Assembly: GCA_015662385.1 (NCBI GenBank)
Contig: DQUH01000063.1
Location: 1-9,992 of the forward strand
Direction: 5' to 3'
DNA: 9,992 bases
Origin: Methanobacteriota archaeon
GTDB lineage: Archaea > Iainarchaeota > Iainarchaeia > JAADDC01
Under the pieces are notes generated by a model. It had not been told where the DNA came from and did not search any database. It saw only the letters and a list, made by a program, of their open reading frames with translations. Numbering within the stretch: the first letter of the stretch is position 1; each line of letters begins with the position of its first letter. The translations under genes were made by a program, and so were the position numbers. This document shows, one piece after another, positions 1-6,093 of this stretch.

Positions 1-23
1 GGCAGCAATAGAATAGGCGGTGG

Positions 24-46
24 GAAGGGTTTAAAAGAAATTGGAA
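24..46 (-). promoter_or_regulatory. possible TATA element or T-rich terminator downstream of the nuclease-like gene
   Basis: Just beyond the stop of the nuclease-like gene the minus strand reads TTTCTTTTAAACCC. The CTTTTAAA core (30-37) looks like an archaeal TATA box for a leftward gene outside the window. The same T-rich run could instead help end transcription of the operon. No gene to the left can be seen, so the two readings cannot be separated. This is a weak call. Confidence 0.25.
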
Positions 47-50
47 ATGG

Positions 51-572
51 CTACGTGCAGTAGCGGTCCAGGATCGGGCGGACGTCCGGGGGCACGTTCA
101 CGTAGTACTCGAAGTTTTCGGGATGGAAAGAACCGGGGAAATCCACGTAGCGGGCAAACCCTTTTTCCGCCAGGCGCGCGTTGACGTTGAGCAGGACGCC
201 GGGAGACTCCGGCACGTACACCACCGCCACCACCCTGTCGTACCTGTCGTAGGGGGGGCTGTCAACGTCAAGGACCATGCAGCTTGCCGAATGGAGGATC
301 CGGATTAGCTCCCGTTTCGCCTCTTCATAGCCTTCCTTCCCGCGCTCGGGGGCGTCTATATCCGCCAAACGAACCTTGAACCGCTGGCCCTCCTTGAAAC
401 CGTAAACTGAATACACCCAAACAGTATCCCCGTCAACGACACGGTGCAGACGGGCGACAGAATCCAATTGGAACTTAGACGAGCTGTTGTTAAAATGTTG
501 GCTGTAAACAACCGCCGACAGCAGTGCTAGAACCACCGAGATGACAAAAAATACAGAATTGCTACGAAGCAC
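51..572 (-). CDS. membrane-anchored or secreted staphylococcal-nuclease-like (thermonuclease family) protein
   Basis: A 173-residue protein with a hydrophobic N-terminal segment (about residues 7-24, signal peptide or anchor) followed by one SNase domain. The domain keeps the catalytic pattern of micrococcal nuclease. VVDGDTV (45-51) gives the metal-binding aspartate D49, VRLADIDAPE (67-76) supplies R68, D73 and E76, and YDRYDR (108-113) supplies the second arginine R113. The family motif VNARLAEKGFA (130-140) follows. Thr41 of the staphylococcal enzyme is Ala here, as in many homologues. The family hydrolyses DNA and RNA with Ca2+, and an active enzyme outside the membrane is likely. Translation starts at GTG 572, with GGTGAG six bases upstream, and the start overlaps the end of the preceding gene by 11 bp. 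It is therefore the last gene of the nth operon. Family is clear; target is unknown. Confidence 0.85.
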   Translation of the reverse strand: MLRSNSVFFVISVVLALLSAVVYSQHFNNSSSKFQLDSVARLHRVVDGDTVWVYSVYGFKEGQRFKVRLADIDAPERGKEGYEEAKRELIRILHSASCMVLDVDSPPYDRYDRVVAVVYVPESPGVLLNVNARLAEKGFARYVDFPGSFHPENFEYYVNVPPDVRPILDRYCT

Positions 573-1266
573 CTTCGCTCACCGTTTTGTATGCCATAAC
601 ACCCGCGGGATTCCCCGGGAAAAGGCTGACGACGACGTTGTCGTCCAGCAAGTAAACACGGGCGCCGCCGATTTTACCGACGTACGCACCGCGGGAGAGC
701 AGAATGTTATGGACACTGTTGGCATCTTTTGCAGTGCGCAGGTAGCAGTACTGGCGCAGGCTGTTCCCTTCCATGACCAGCACCTCCGAAACGCTAAAGG
801 TGGGACCAAACACGCCTGCCAAAGACTCGCAAAACATGTCTTTCCAGTGGACCGGCACCACTTTATCTGAGAGGGGGACAACGCCCACGTACACCTTTGA
901 ACCGCCGTCACTGGAAACGACCGCGTAGGTCTCGGCCCCACAGCGGTCCGGGACGGTTATCATGTAAATCACCTCTGATTCTGGGGGAATACCGGGCAGC
1001 GGAATGTTGAGTGACTGGACATCGGTGCTGCGGGCGTAGTAGTACACATACTCGTAGTTCTGTAAAACCGCCAGGGCGGTAGTGTCGGCATCGAAGGGGG
1101 AAGAGAACACCAACATCCCGTCCGTTTCCCCCAGGTACTGCCAGCCGGAAGATAACGCGCTCGGCACGTGGGGGCAGGGCGAAAAAACAAGGAATGCTCC
1201 CGCGGTTAAAAGGGATAGAAATAGGAGAACAAATAGCGCGGGGATCCTAAACTTTTCCGGCAGCAT
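562..1266 (-). CDS. unrecognised membrane-anchored extracytoplasmic protein
   Basis: I do not recognise this 234-residue protein. It has a short basic N-terminus and one strong hydrophobic segment (about residues 8-28), then a long soluble part rich in Val, Tyr and Ser. Four cysteines (31, 109, 146, 174) could form disulphides outside the membrane. The alternation of short hydrophobic strands with polar turns suggests a mainly beta or alpha/beta domain, but I see no catalytic motif. I chose ATG 1266, which overlaps the nth stop by 20 bp and has AGGT about 12 bases upstream. Start codons up to 1347 would extend the overlap to about 100 bp and add an unlikely leader before the anchor. It sits between nth and the nuclease-like gene with overlaps on both sides, so co-translation is likely. 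A role with the exported nuclease is only a guess. Confidence 0.65.
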   Translation of the reverse strand: MLPEKFRIPALFVLLFLSLLTAGAFLVFSPCPHVPSALSSGWQYLGETDGMLVFSSPFDADTTALAVLQNYEYVYYYARSTDVQSLNIPLPGIPPESEVIYMITVPDRCGAETYAVVSSDGGSKVYVGVVPLSDKVVPVHWKDMFCESLAGVFGPTFSVSEVLVMEGNSLRQYCYLRTAKDANSVHNILLSRGAYVGKIGGARVYLLDDNVVVSLFPGNPAGVMAYKTVSEGAS

Positions 1267-1888
1267 ACTTGCTGTAATACCTGCAAACATCTTTAAACGG
1301 ACATTTCCCGCATAAAGGTCGGAGGGGGCGGCAAACTGCACGGCCAAAACGCACCAGAGCGTGGTTTACGTTAACCCACTCTTCTTCAGGGACTATGCGT
1401 TTCAGCTCCTCTTCTACATCCTCCGCCTTTGCGCCCTCGTCCACGATGCCCAAGCGCACAGCCACGCGGTGTACGTGGGTATCTACAGGCACAGCAGGCT
1501 TTCCGAAACCGTAAGCAAGCACTATGTTGGCACATTTTCTGCCTATGCCGGGTATGCGTAAAAGCTCTTCAAAACTGTCGGGAACCCTGCCGTCAAACTC
1601 ATGCAGGATGTACCTCGCAGCTGCAACTATTGTCCTCGCCTTGTTGCGGTAAAAACCCACCGGATATATTAGTTTTTCAATTTCAGCGGGGTCTGCAGAC
1701 GCGAGGTCTTTTACGGTTCTGTACCGGGAAAAAAGACGGCGGTACGCCGAATCCGTCGTCTCGTCCCGGGTGCGCTGGGAAAGAATGCATCCGACGAGTA
1801 TACGGAAGGGGTCATCGCGCACGTGCTCGGGTTTCTGCTGGGATGAATAGCCGGCGATGATTTCGCGGATTATCGGCCACCAGTCCAC
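1247..1888 (-). CDS. nth: endonuclease III, DNA glycosylase/AP lyase with [4Fe-4S] cluster
   Basis: Base-excision-repair enzyme of 213 residues that removes oxidised pyrimidines and cleaves the abasic site. The helix-hairpin-helix reads LLRIPGIGRKCANIVL (109-124), with catalytic Lys118, followed by VPVDTHVHRV with catalytic Asp136. These are within two positions of K120 and D138 of the E. coli enzyme. The C-terminal iron-sulphur loop is complete: Cys186-X6-Cys193-X2-Cys196-X5-Cys202. Length is normal for the family. The start is GTG 1888. No Shine-Dalgarno site precedes it, but a TATA element is centred about 26 bp upstream, so the mRNA is probably leaderless. It is the first gene of a leftward three-gene operon and diverges from tRNA-Phe. 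Confidence 0.96.
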   Translation of the reverse strand: MDWWPIIREIIAGYSSQQKPEHVRDDPFRILVGCILSQRTRDETTDSAYRRLFSRYRTVKDLASADPAEIEKLIYPVGFYRNKARTIVAAARYILHEFDGRVPDSFEELLRIPGIGRKCANIVLAYGFGKPAVPVDTHVHRVAVRLGIVDEGAKAEDVEEELKRIVPEEEWVNVNHALVRFGRAVCRPLRPLCGKCPFKDVCRYYSKYAAGKV

Positions 1889-1908
1889 AGGGGGATTGGG
1901 GAACGATG

Positions 1909-1917
1909 TTTTTTAAA
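1909..1917. promoter_or_regulatory. shared TATA element between nth and tRNA-Phe
   Basis: TTTTTTAAA on the plus strand reads TTTAAAAAA on the minus strand, so TBP could serve both directions. Its centre is about 26 bp from the GTG of nth (1888) and about 26 bp from position 1939-1940, just before the tRNA at 1942. Both distances match the usual archaeal TATA-to-start spacing. No other A/T element lies in this 53-bp gap. That the element is used in both directions is inferred. Confidence 0.6.
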
Positions 1918-1941
1918 CGGCTCCCCTCCACTCTCTTATGG

Positions 1942-2015
1942 GGGGGCGTAGCTCAGCCTGGGAGAGCGTCCGGCTGAAGACCGGTGCGTCGTGGGTTCAA
2001 ATCCCACCGCCCCCA
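1942..2015 (+). tRNA. tRNA-Phe (anticodon GAA)
   Basis: A 74-nt cloverleaf. The acceptor stem GGGGGCG/CGCCCCC is perfect, the D stem is GCTC/GAGC, the anticodon loop CTGAAGA places GAA at 1976-1978, the variable loop is GCGTC, the T stem is GTGGG/CCCAC with loop TTCAAAT, and the discriminator is A. CCA is not encoded and there is no intron. The first anticodon-stem pair (27-43) is T opposite T, leaving four G-C pairs. The GC-only acceptor suggests growth at high temperature. Confidence 0.97.
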
Positions 2016-2025
2016 TACTGGGCCC

Positions 2026-2053
2026 GGGCATCGTTGCCCCCCACACCCTTTTT
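2026..2053 (+). terminator. hairpin plus T-tract after tRNA-Phe
   Basis: GGGCA (2026-2030) and TGCCC (2035-2039) form a 5-bp stem with a four-base loop. A C-rich spacer and five T residues (2049-2053) follow. Archaeal termination mainly needs the T-tract, so this may end or partly end the tRNA transcript. Five T residues is short, and read-through into the next gene is possible. Confidence 0.4.
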
Positions 2054-2068
2054 GTTGTGGTGTAGCAA

Positions 2069-2464
2069 ATGATAGGGACTAGAAAAGGTTGGATGTACAT
2101 CATAAAGATTTTAAAGTTTGCCACCGGTGCGGTGCTGGTCGCCGCAGCTGCGGTGATGCTGGTTTACTCGGCGGTGGACACGGTACACGCAGTAAGGGCT
2201 GGGGAGGCCATCCACGGCTTTGAAGTCCTTATATCGAACGTCCTACTGATCATGGTTTTTCTTGAGCTGGCAAAAACGTTGTTCGCTTACGTTGAAAACG
2301 AGGAGAAATATTTACACACGATTATGGAAGCTGCGTTTATAGCGGTGCTGCGGCAGGTCATTTTAATAGAGATAATAAAACTGGGGTGGACGGAGGTACT
2401 CAGCATCTCGGCGTTGATACTGGCGCTGGGTTATGCTTACTACAAGATGCCGAAACGGGGCTAA
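2069..2464 (+). CDS. PsiE-like four-helix membrane protein
   Basis: A 131-residue integral membrane protein with four predicted helices at about residues 17-35, 51-72, 84-104 and 108-125. The pattern resembles the PsiE family: a helix ending FLELAKTLFAYVE, a short polar stretch, then the IMEAAFIAVLRQVILIEI helix with charged residues in the membrane. E. coli PsiE has a similar length and is induced by phosphate starvation, but its molecular role is not known, so no function is assigned. ATG 2069 has GGTG six bases upstream. A second ATG at 2093 (residue 9) also fits the first helix. No TATA box is seen before the gene, which starts 53 bp after tRNA-Phe, so co-transcription with the tRNA is possible. 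Its last four bases overlap the end of the convergent AOR-like gene. Confidence 0.8.
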   Translation: MIGTRKGWMYIIKILKFATGAVLVAAAAVMLVYSAVDTVHAVRAGEAIHGFEVLISNVLLIMVFLELAKTLFAYVENEEKYLHTIMEAAFIAVLRQVILIEIIKLGWTEVLSISALILALGYAYYKMPKRG

Positions 2465-3765
2465 AGGAGCCCCCGCCTGCGCAGGTATTCCCTGACGTGG
2501 GCGTTCTTCTCGTGGAGTTCCAGCCCCCTTTCCCGGGCCAGCCTTAGCTCCTCCCTCCAGATCCGCCCCCCGATCTCCCTGAGCTCCTCGGAGGAAAGTT
2601 CTATGCCCAAGGAGCCGAGCAGCGCGGAGTAGTCGTCGAGGTCCCACGCGTAAAGGGAAAACCCGCAGGTGACTGCACTGTCCACAACAGCTATCTCGTC
2701 CTGGACAGATATGACGTAGCCCACGGGGTCGTCCACGTCCTCAAGGTCCTCGCGCCACATTTTCGTGAGTATCAGCTGGTTCTGGTCCCTACGGACGTTG
2801 GTCTCAACTGCCAAGGAGTACACCGGGTCGTCAGGGGAGACCATTACCGGAAAGGCCACGGCGTCAATGCCTGCATCGTTGAGGCGTTCATACATCCTTG
2901 CGATGCTGTGGAAGTCCGTGCCGGCGTCCCTGTAGAAGGTTAGGAAACCGCCCCAGAATTCGAAGTCTTTCTTACAGGCGATGGGACAACCGGCGCAGGG
3001 GTGCCCTTTTTTCTCAAAGGCCTGCCAGGCACTGAGCACGCGCTCCCAGTCGAGTCCAACGGGTAGGCGGCCCCTTCTGCCAAGCTCGTGGAGGAGCATG
3101 CCCACAGTCCCGGACTTGGTAAGCTGGGCAACAACACTGTTCTGCTTCAGCTTAGCGAGAAGCCCGCGGAGGACGTCCATGTATTCAGGGGTTATGGGGG
3201 CGGAGCTCCCGGAGAGGGGGTCAATCACGAGGGCTTTCACGCCCCTACTGCGCAGGACGTTGCCAAGTCCGCCCCTGCCAAAGAACGCGTGGCGGTTGTT
3301 GGCAAGAACAGCGTTCTCGCTGTCAAAAGCCCCCGTTGCCAGTACTACTCTTCCGGGATACCGTTCTTCCAACAGCTGAAAGGTCTCGCGGACGTTGGCG
3401 TCAAAGAAGGAACCAGCATCGTGGAAGGTGACGCCGTCGCCGGTTACGTGCAGGAAGACCTTTTCCTCGGAGCGGCCCTCCAGCACCACTGCAAAAGGGC
3501 GCATTTTCTGGACGTTGCCCCCGGCAGATGAGTAAAAAATGTTTCCCGTTTTCGGGGAGATGTAATATGCGGTCGCACGGCCGGGAATTCCGGGCACGCT
3601 GCTCAGCACACCGCGGGCTATGACCACGGCGTCCGGATCGTCCCGAAGGGTCTTTAGACCAAAACCGCGGCCGCCCAACCATTTGTAAACAGTGTCCTCG
3701 TCAAGTTGCTCCACATCCCAGGTTTTTGAAGAGAGGTCGATCCAGTACACTTCAGCATTTTCCAT
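2461..3765 (-). CDS. shortened aldehyde:ferredoxin oxidoreductase-like (tungsten enzyme family) protein
   Basis: A 434-residue relative of the AOR family (tungsten bis-pterin oxidoreductases, about 600 residues). The N-terminal domain is recognisable: LGGRGFGLKTL (30-40), ISPKTGNIFYSSAGG (69-83), and GRGGLGNVLRSRGVKALVI (163-181), corresponding to the AOR GRGG.G.v.GSK.LKAI stretch. The cluster motif Cys257-X2-Cys260-X3-Cys264 (CAGCPIAC) is intact, and Cys367 in DSAVTCGF fits the fourth ligand. The two pterin-side motifs are altered: DxxGLD becomes NDAGID (296-301), and the Gly-Leu before the last Cys becomes Val-Thr. From the third to the fourth Cys there are 103 residues, against about 199 in Pyrococcus AOR, so much of the middle domain is missing. 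The frame is open throughout, so this is a compact variant and not a fresh pseudogene. Substrate is unknown. ATG 3765 lies about 24-26 bp from a strong TATA box and is probably leaderless. Confidence 0.85.
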   Translation of the reverse strand: MENAEVYWIDLSSKTWDVEQLDEDTVYKWLGGRGFGLKTLRDDPDAVVIARGVLSSVPGIPGRATAYYISPKTGNIFYSSAGGNVQKMRPFAVVLEGRSEEKVFLHVTGDGVTFHDAGSFFDANVRETFQLLEERYPGRVVLATGAFDSENAVLANNRHAFFGRGGLGNVLRSRGVKALVIDPLSGSSAPITPEYMDVLRGLLAKLKQNSVVAQLTKSGTVGMLLHELGRRGRLPVGLDWERVLSAWQAFEKKGHPCAGCPIACKKDFEFWGGFLTFYRDAGTDFHSIARMYERLNDAGIDAVAFPVMVSPDDPVYSLAVETNVRRDQNQLILTKMWREDLEDVDDPVGYVISVQDEIAVVDSAVTCGFSLYAWDLDDYSALLGSLGIELSSEELREIGGRIWREELRLARERGLELHEKNAHVREYLRRRGLL

Positions 3766-3783
3766 GTTGGATAATTGGAGCAG

Positions 3784-3794
3784 TTATATAAAAG
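3784..3794. promoter_or_regulatory. shared TATA element between the AOR-like gene and tRNA-Leu
   Basis: TTATATAAAAG on the plus strand reads CTTTTATATAA on the minus strand, a near-consensus archaeal TATA box (TTTATATA). On the minus strand its centre is about 24-26 bp from ATG 3765 of the AOR-like gene, predicting a leaderless message. On the plus strand it predicts a start near 3815, giving tRNA-Leu (3828) a leader of about 13 nt. It is the only TATA-like element in the gap. Confidence 0.7.
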
Positions 3795-3827
3795 GGGTTT
3801 GGGTAGTGAGTAATAGTGCGGGTGCAG

Positions 3828-3912
3828 GCGGGGGTGGCCGAGCGGTCAAAGGCGTCGGACTTAAGATCCGATGGGCGAAGGCCCTGCGCGGGTTCGACTC
3901 CCGCCCCCCGCA
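3828..3912 (+). tRNA. tRNA-Leu (anticodon TAA)
   Basis: An 85-nt class II tRNA. The acceptor stem GCGGGGG/CCCCCGC is perfect, the D arm is GCC/GGC with an AGCGGTCAAA-type loop, the anticodon stem is TCGGA/TCCGA, and the loop CTTAAGA has TAA at 3862-3864. A long variable arm (3872-3887) has a GGGC/GCCC stem, the T stem is GCGGG/CCCGC with loop TTCGACT, and the discriminator is A. CCA is not encoded and there is no intron. It reads UUA (and UUG by wobble). No T-tract follows, and the exchanger gene starts 27 bp downstream. Confidence 0.97.
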
Positions 3913-3928
3913 CATAACACCCATAAAA

Positions 3929-3936
3929 GAGGGGTG
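3929..3936 (+). promoter_or_regulatory. ribosome binding site deciding the exchanger start
   Basis: GAGGGGTG lies three bases before TTG 3940. It matches the archaeal anti-Shine-Dalgarno (complement AGGAGGTGATC) in the close-spaced GGTG-to-start form seen elsewhere in this window. It supports TTG 3940 over upstream codons that would fall inside tRNA-Leu. Confidence 0.5.
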
Positions 3937-3939
3937 CGC

Positions 3940-4878
3940 TTGTCCGGATTGTTCTACCTGCTCGTTGGCATTGTGCTCCTCAGCACAGGAGCAAATATTG
4001 CCGTAAGCGGTGCTGCGAAGCTGGCCAGGGCTCTGGGCGTGGACAAGTACGGAATAGGGGCTACCATCGTAGCAACGATAACCAGCCTCCCGGAACTGGC
4101 GGTGGCGAGCATCGCTGTGGTGAAGGGCGAGCCCGATATAGCCATAGGTGCTGCTTTCGGATCCACCCTTGGGCTTATACTCCTGTCCTTGGGCGTTCTG
4201 GGCATCATTACAAAAATCAGGTTTGATAGAACGCGGAAACGGGAAGTGCTCTGGGCCACAATAATTATAACTTGGGTCACCGCCGTAGCTGTAAGCGTAC
4301 GGAGCATCGGGCCGGCGATGGGGGCCATCCTGCTAGGGCTGTACTTTGCATACATGAGAATGGTTGGACAGGGCGGGTTTACGGAAACTGCGGAAGAAAA
4401 GAGCAGAGTGGGTGGAGCTATAAAAGGCGTGGCTCTAGTGGTGGTAGGCATCGTTGCCGTTATCACTGGGGCAGGGTTTGTGGTGGAAGGGGGAAAAACA
4501 ATAGCCCGGAGCTTCGGGATACCTGAATTCTTTGTCGCAGTGTTCGTTGTGGGGCTGGGCACCAACCTGCCAGAACTGGCTGTGAGCGTGGGTGCTGCAC
4601 TCAAAGGGCACACGCAAATAGCTGTTGGGAACATATTAGGGAGCGCTGTGGCAAACTTGACCCTTGTTCTCGGCACCGCCGCAGTTATAGGGGGGCTCAC
4701 GGGAAAAAATGTGGTGTTCAACAGCACGGCGCATCTCGTGGCCGGCCTGATGCTAAGTGTGACGCTTGTAGGGGCGAAGTTATCGAGGGACGAAGAAGTA
4801 AGCAGGGGCGAAGCAGCGGCGCTGGTCGCGCTTTACGTTCTGCTCGTCTGTGCAGAACTACTGCTGAGCTCCACCTGA
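3940..4878 (+). CDS. Ca2+:cation antiporter (CaCA, YrbG/NCX-type) family membrane protein
   Basis: A 312-residue protein with about ten helices in two inverted halves joined by a polar loop (about 140-160), the usual length for prokaryotic exchangers. Alpha-1 repeat: GATIVATITSLPELAVAS (40-57) and IAIGAAFGS (67-75). Alpha-2 repeat: VVGLGTNLPELAVS (203-216) and IAVGNILGS (227-235). Glu52 and Glu212 match the ion-binding glutamates 54 and 213 of the Methanocaldococcus exchanger, and Thr48, Ser49, Ser75, Thr208 and Ser235 are also kept. Three positions differ: Asn81 is Leu79, Ser210 is Asn209, and Asp240 is Asn239. The exchanged ions may therefore not be Na+ and Ca2+. TTG 3940 is preferred because the signal before it is good and the first helix begins there; an open frame upstream runs into tRNA-Leu. 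It is probably read from the tRNA promoter. The 3' end overlaps the convergent antiporter gene by 46 bp. Confidence 0.9.
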   Translation: MSGLFYLLVGIVLLSTGANIAVSGAAKLARALGVDKYGIGATIVATITSLPELAVASIAVVKGEPDIAIGAAFGSTLGLILLSLGVLGIITKIRFDRTRKREVLWATIIITWVTAVAVSVRSIGPAMGAILLGLYFAYMRMVGQGGFTETAEEKSRVGGAIKGVALVVVGIVAVITGAGFVVEGGKTIARSFGIPEFFVAVFVVGLGTNLPELAVSVGAALKGHTQIAVGNILGSAVANLTLVLGTAAVIGGLTGKNVVFNSTAHLVAGLMLSVTLVGAKLSRDEEVSRGEAAALVALYVLLVCAELLLSST

Positions 4879-6071
4879 GCAAAATCTTTGGACCTTAGGA
4901 GGTACCAGATCATCAAAGCGCTCAGGACGTTGGTCATTATTATTGTTATGGACGCGATCTGGACGATATCCTTTATTATGGGGAAATATTCCGTGCCGGA
5001 AAACATCTGCAAGAGGAGAGCCGAAAGTACAGCCTCACCCAGCCCGCGGGGGATGAGTATCGCAAAGCGCACCGCTGGTTTTATCTGCATAAGGCGTGCT
5101 GAGACGTATCTGGCCAGCAGAGATATTAGTGAAAGTATTCCTGCAAAAACCCAGTGCAGGCAGTTCGTGCTGAACTTGAAGATTACGCCCAGGAACACGA
5201 AAAAGAACACGCGGATGAAAAAGGATATTTCGCGATGGAGCTGGATCATATTCATCATGCGGAGCGGGGATATGAGCTGGTCGTTAGAGAGGGTAAGCCC
5301 AAAAACAAGGGCAAACAGGGGGCCGTTACCTCCGAATTCCTCCATAAAAGCATAAAAAGCCATCAGAACCGCGAAAGTAAGCATGTAGGAAAAGGGAACT
5401 GCGCGGAGTTTCTTCAGGATCTTCTGCCAGAAGTGGCCCACAAGCAGTCCGAAAACTATGGAGATCGAGAAGGCTGCAAGTATGCTCTGTATGGGGTACC
5501 GCCAGTCGGTGGAAGGCGTGAGGACGTACTGTGCAATTGCCATGACCAGGATAACGTTGTAAACGTTGGTTATGGTGGACTCGAGTTCAAGCACGGTCTG
5601 GTCCTCAGGGCTCAGGCCCAGGCGCCTGCCCAGAGGTATTACAATGGCTGCGCTTGTCCCCCCCAGGAGAAAACCGAGCATCAGCGCAAAGGGAACGTCC
5701 CAACCAAAAAGGTACACCGCGACCGCGGCGGAAAGTATAGATGTTATAAAATAATGGGCAGTGGCGTAGAAAAGGCTGCGGGGAGCCTCAACGATAACCT
5801 TTTTCACGTCGAGGTTGAGGCCCGTCTCGAACATGATGACCATTATGGCGATGGATGCCATCAGGCCTGCGAACTGCTCGAAAGTTGCCGGCTGAAAGAT
5901 CTGGGCTATCACACTGCCGGGAAAAAAGGCGTTTGCCACCGGACCGAGAAAGATTCCCAGAAAGATGAGGATGAGGGAGTCAGGTATCTTCGTACGGTCA
6001 AAAAAATAGTTTGCCAGAAAACCTATGAAAATGAGGGCGGATACAACGAGGAAAACCACCGAAACGTACAT
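4833..6071 (-). CDS. Na+/H+-antiporter-like (CPA family) membrane protein lacking the usual helix aspartate
   Basis: A 412-residue protein with about twelve predicted helices. Family signs are IPDSLILIFLGIFLGP (29-44), FETGLNLD (81-88), GFLLGGTSAAIVIPL (133-147), ELESTITNVYNVIL (162-175), HREISFFIRVFFFVFLGV (279-296) and the PRGLGEA motif (341-347). Related archaeal exchangers usually read ESxxTD or ESxxND in the fourth of these, with an aspartate that carries the transported ion. Here the position is Asn169 (codon AAC). The TDP aspartate of NhaP-type proteins is also absent (GGTSAA), so ion coupling may be altered or the protein may move another solute. ATG 6071 has no Shine-Dalgarno site, but a TATA box sits about 26 bp upstream, so a leaderless message is likely. 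The last 15 codons overlap the end of the convergent exchanger gene. No regulatory TrkA-N or USP domain follows the membrane part. Confidence 0.9.
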   Translation of the reverse strand: MYVSVVFLVVSALIFIGFLANYFFDRTKIPDSLILIFLGIFLGPVANAFFPGSVIAQIFQPATFEQFAGLMASIAIMVIMFETGLNLDVKKVIVEAPRSLFYATAHYFITSILSAAVAVYLFGWDVPFALMLGFLLGGTSAAIVIPLGRRLGLSPEDQTVLELESTITNVYNVILVMAIAQYVLTPSTDWRYPIQSILAAFSISIVFGLLVGHFWQKILKKLRAVPFSYMLTFAVLMAFYAFMEEFGGNGPLFALVFGLTLSNDQLISPLRMMNMIQLHREISFFIRVFFFVFLGVIFKFSTNCLHWVFAGILSLISLLARYVSARLMQIKPAVRFAILIPRGLGEAVLSALLLQMFSGTEYFPIIKDIVQIASITIIMTNVLSALMIWYLLRSKDFAQVELSSSSAQTSRT

Positions 6072-6093
6072 GCTGTAAAAAAACTTTCAGAGG

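Noticed and set aside
1267..1347. Longer start for the unknown anchored protein at 1347
   Set aside because: It would overlap nth by about 100 bp and place 27 non-conserved-looking residues before the anchor; ATG 1266 is simpler.
1936..2124. Minus-strand reading frame of 62 codons with the string AVGFEPTTHRSSAGRS
   Set aside because: It is the antisense translation of tRNA-Phe, a well-known false protein prediction over tRNA genes.
3871..3939. Upstream extension of the exchanger frame to ATG 3871
   Set aside because: It would start inside the tRNA-Leu variable arm; TTG 3940 has a good ribosome site and begins at the first helix.
3954..4727. Minus-strand open frame of 257 codons opposite the exchanger gene
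   Set aside because: Low-complexity Pro/Thr/Ala sequence that mirrors the hydrophobic codons of the exchanger; no start signal.
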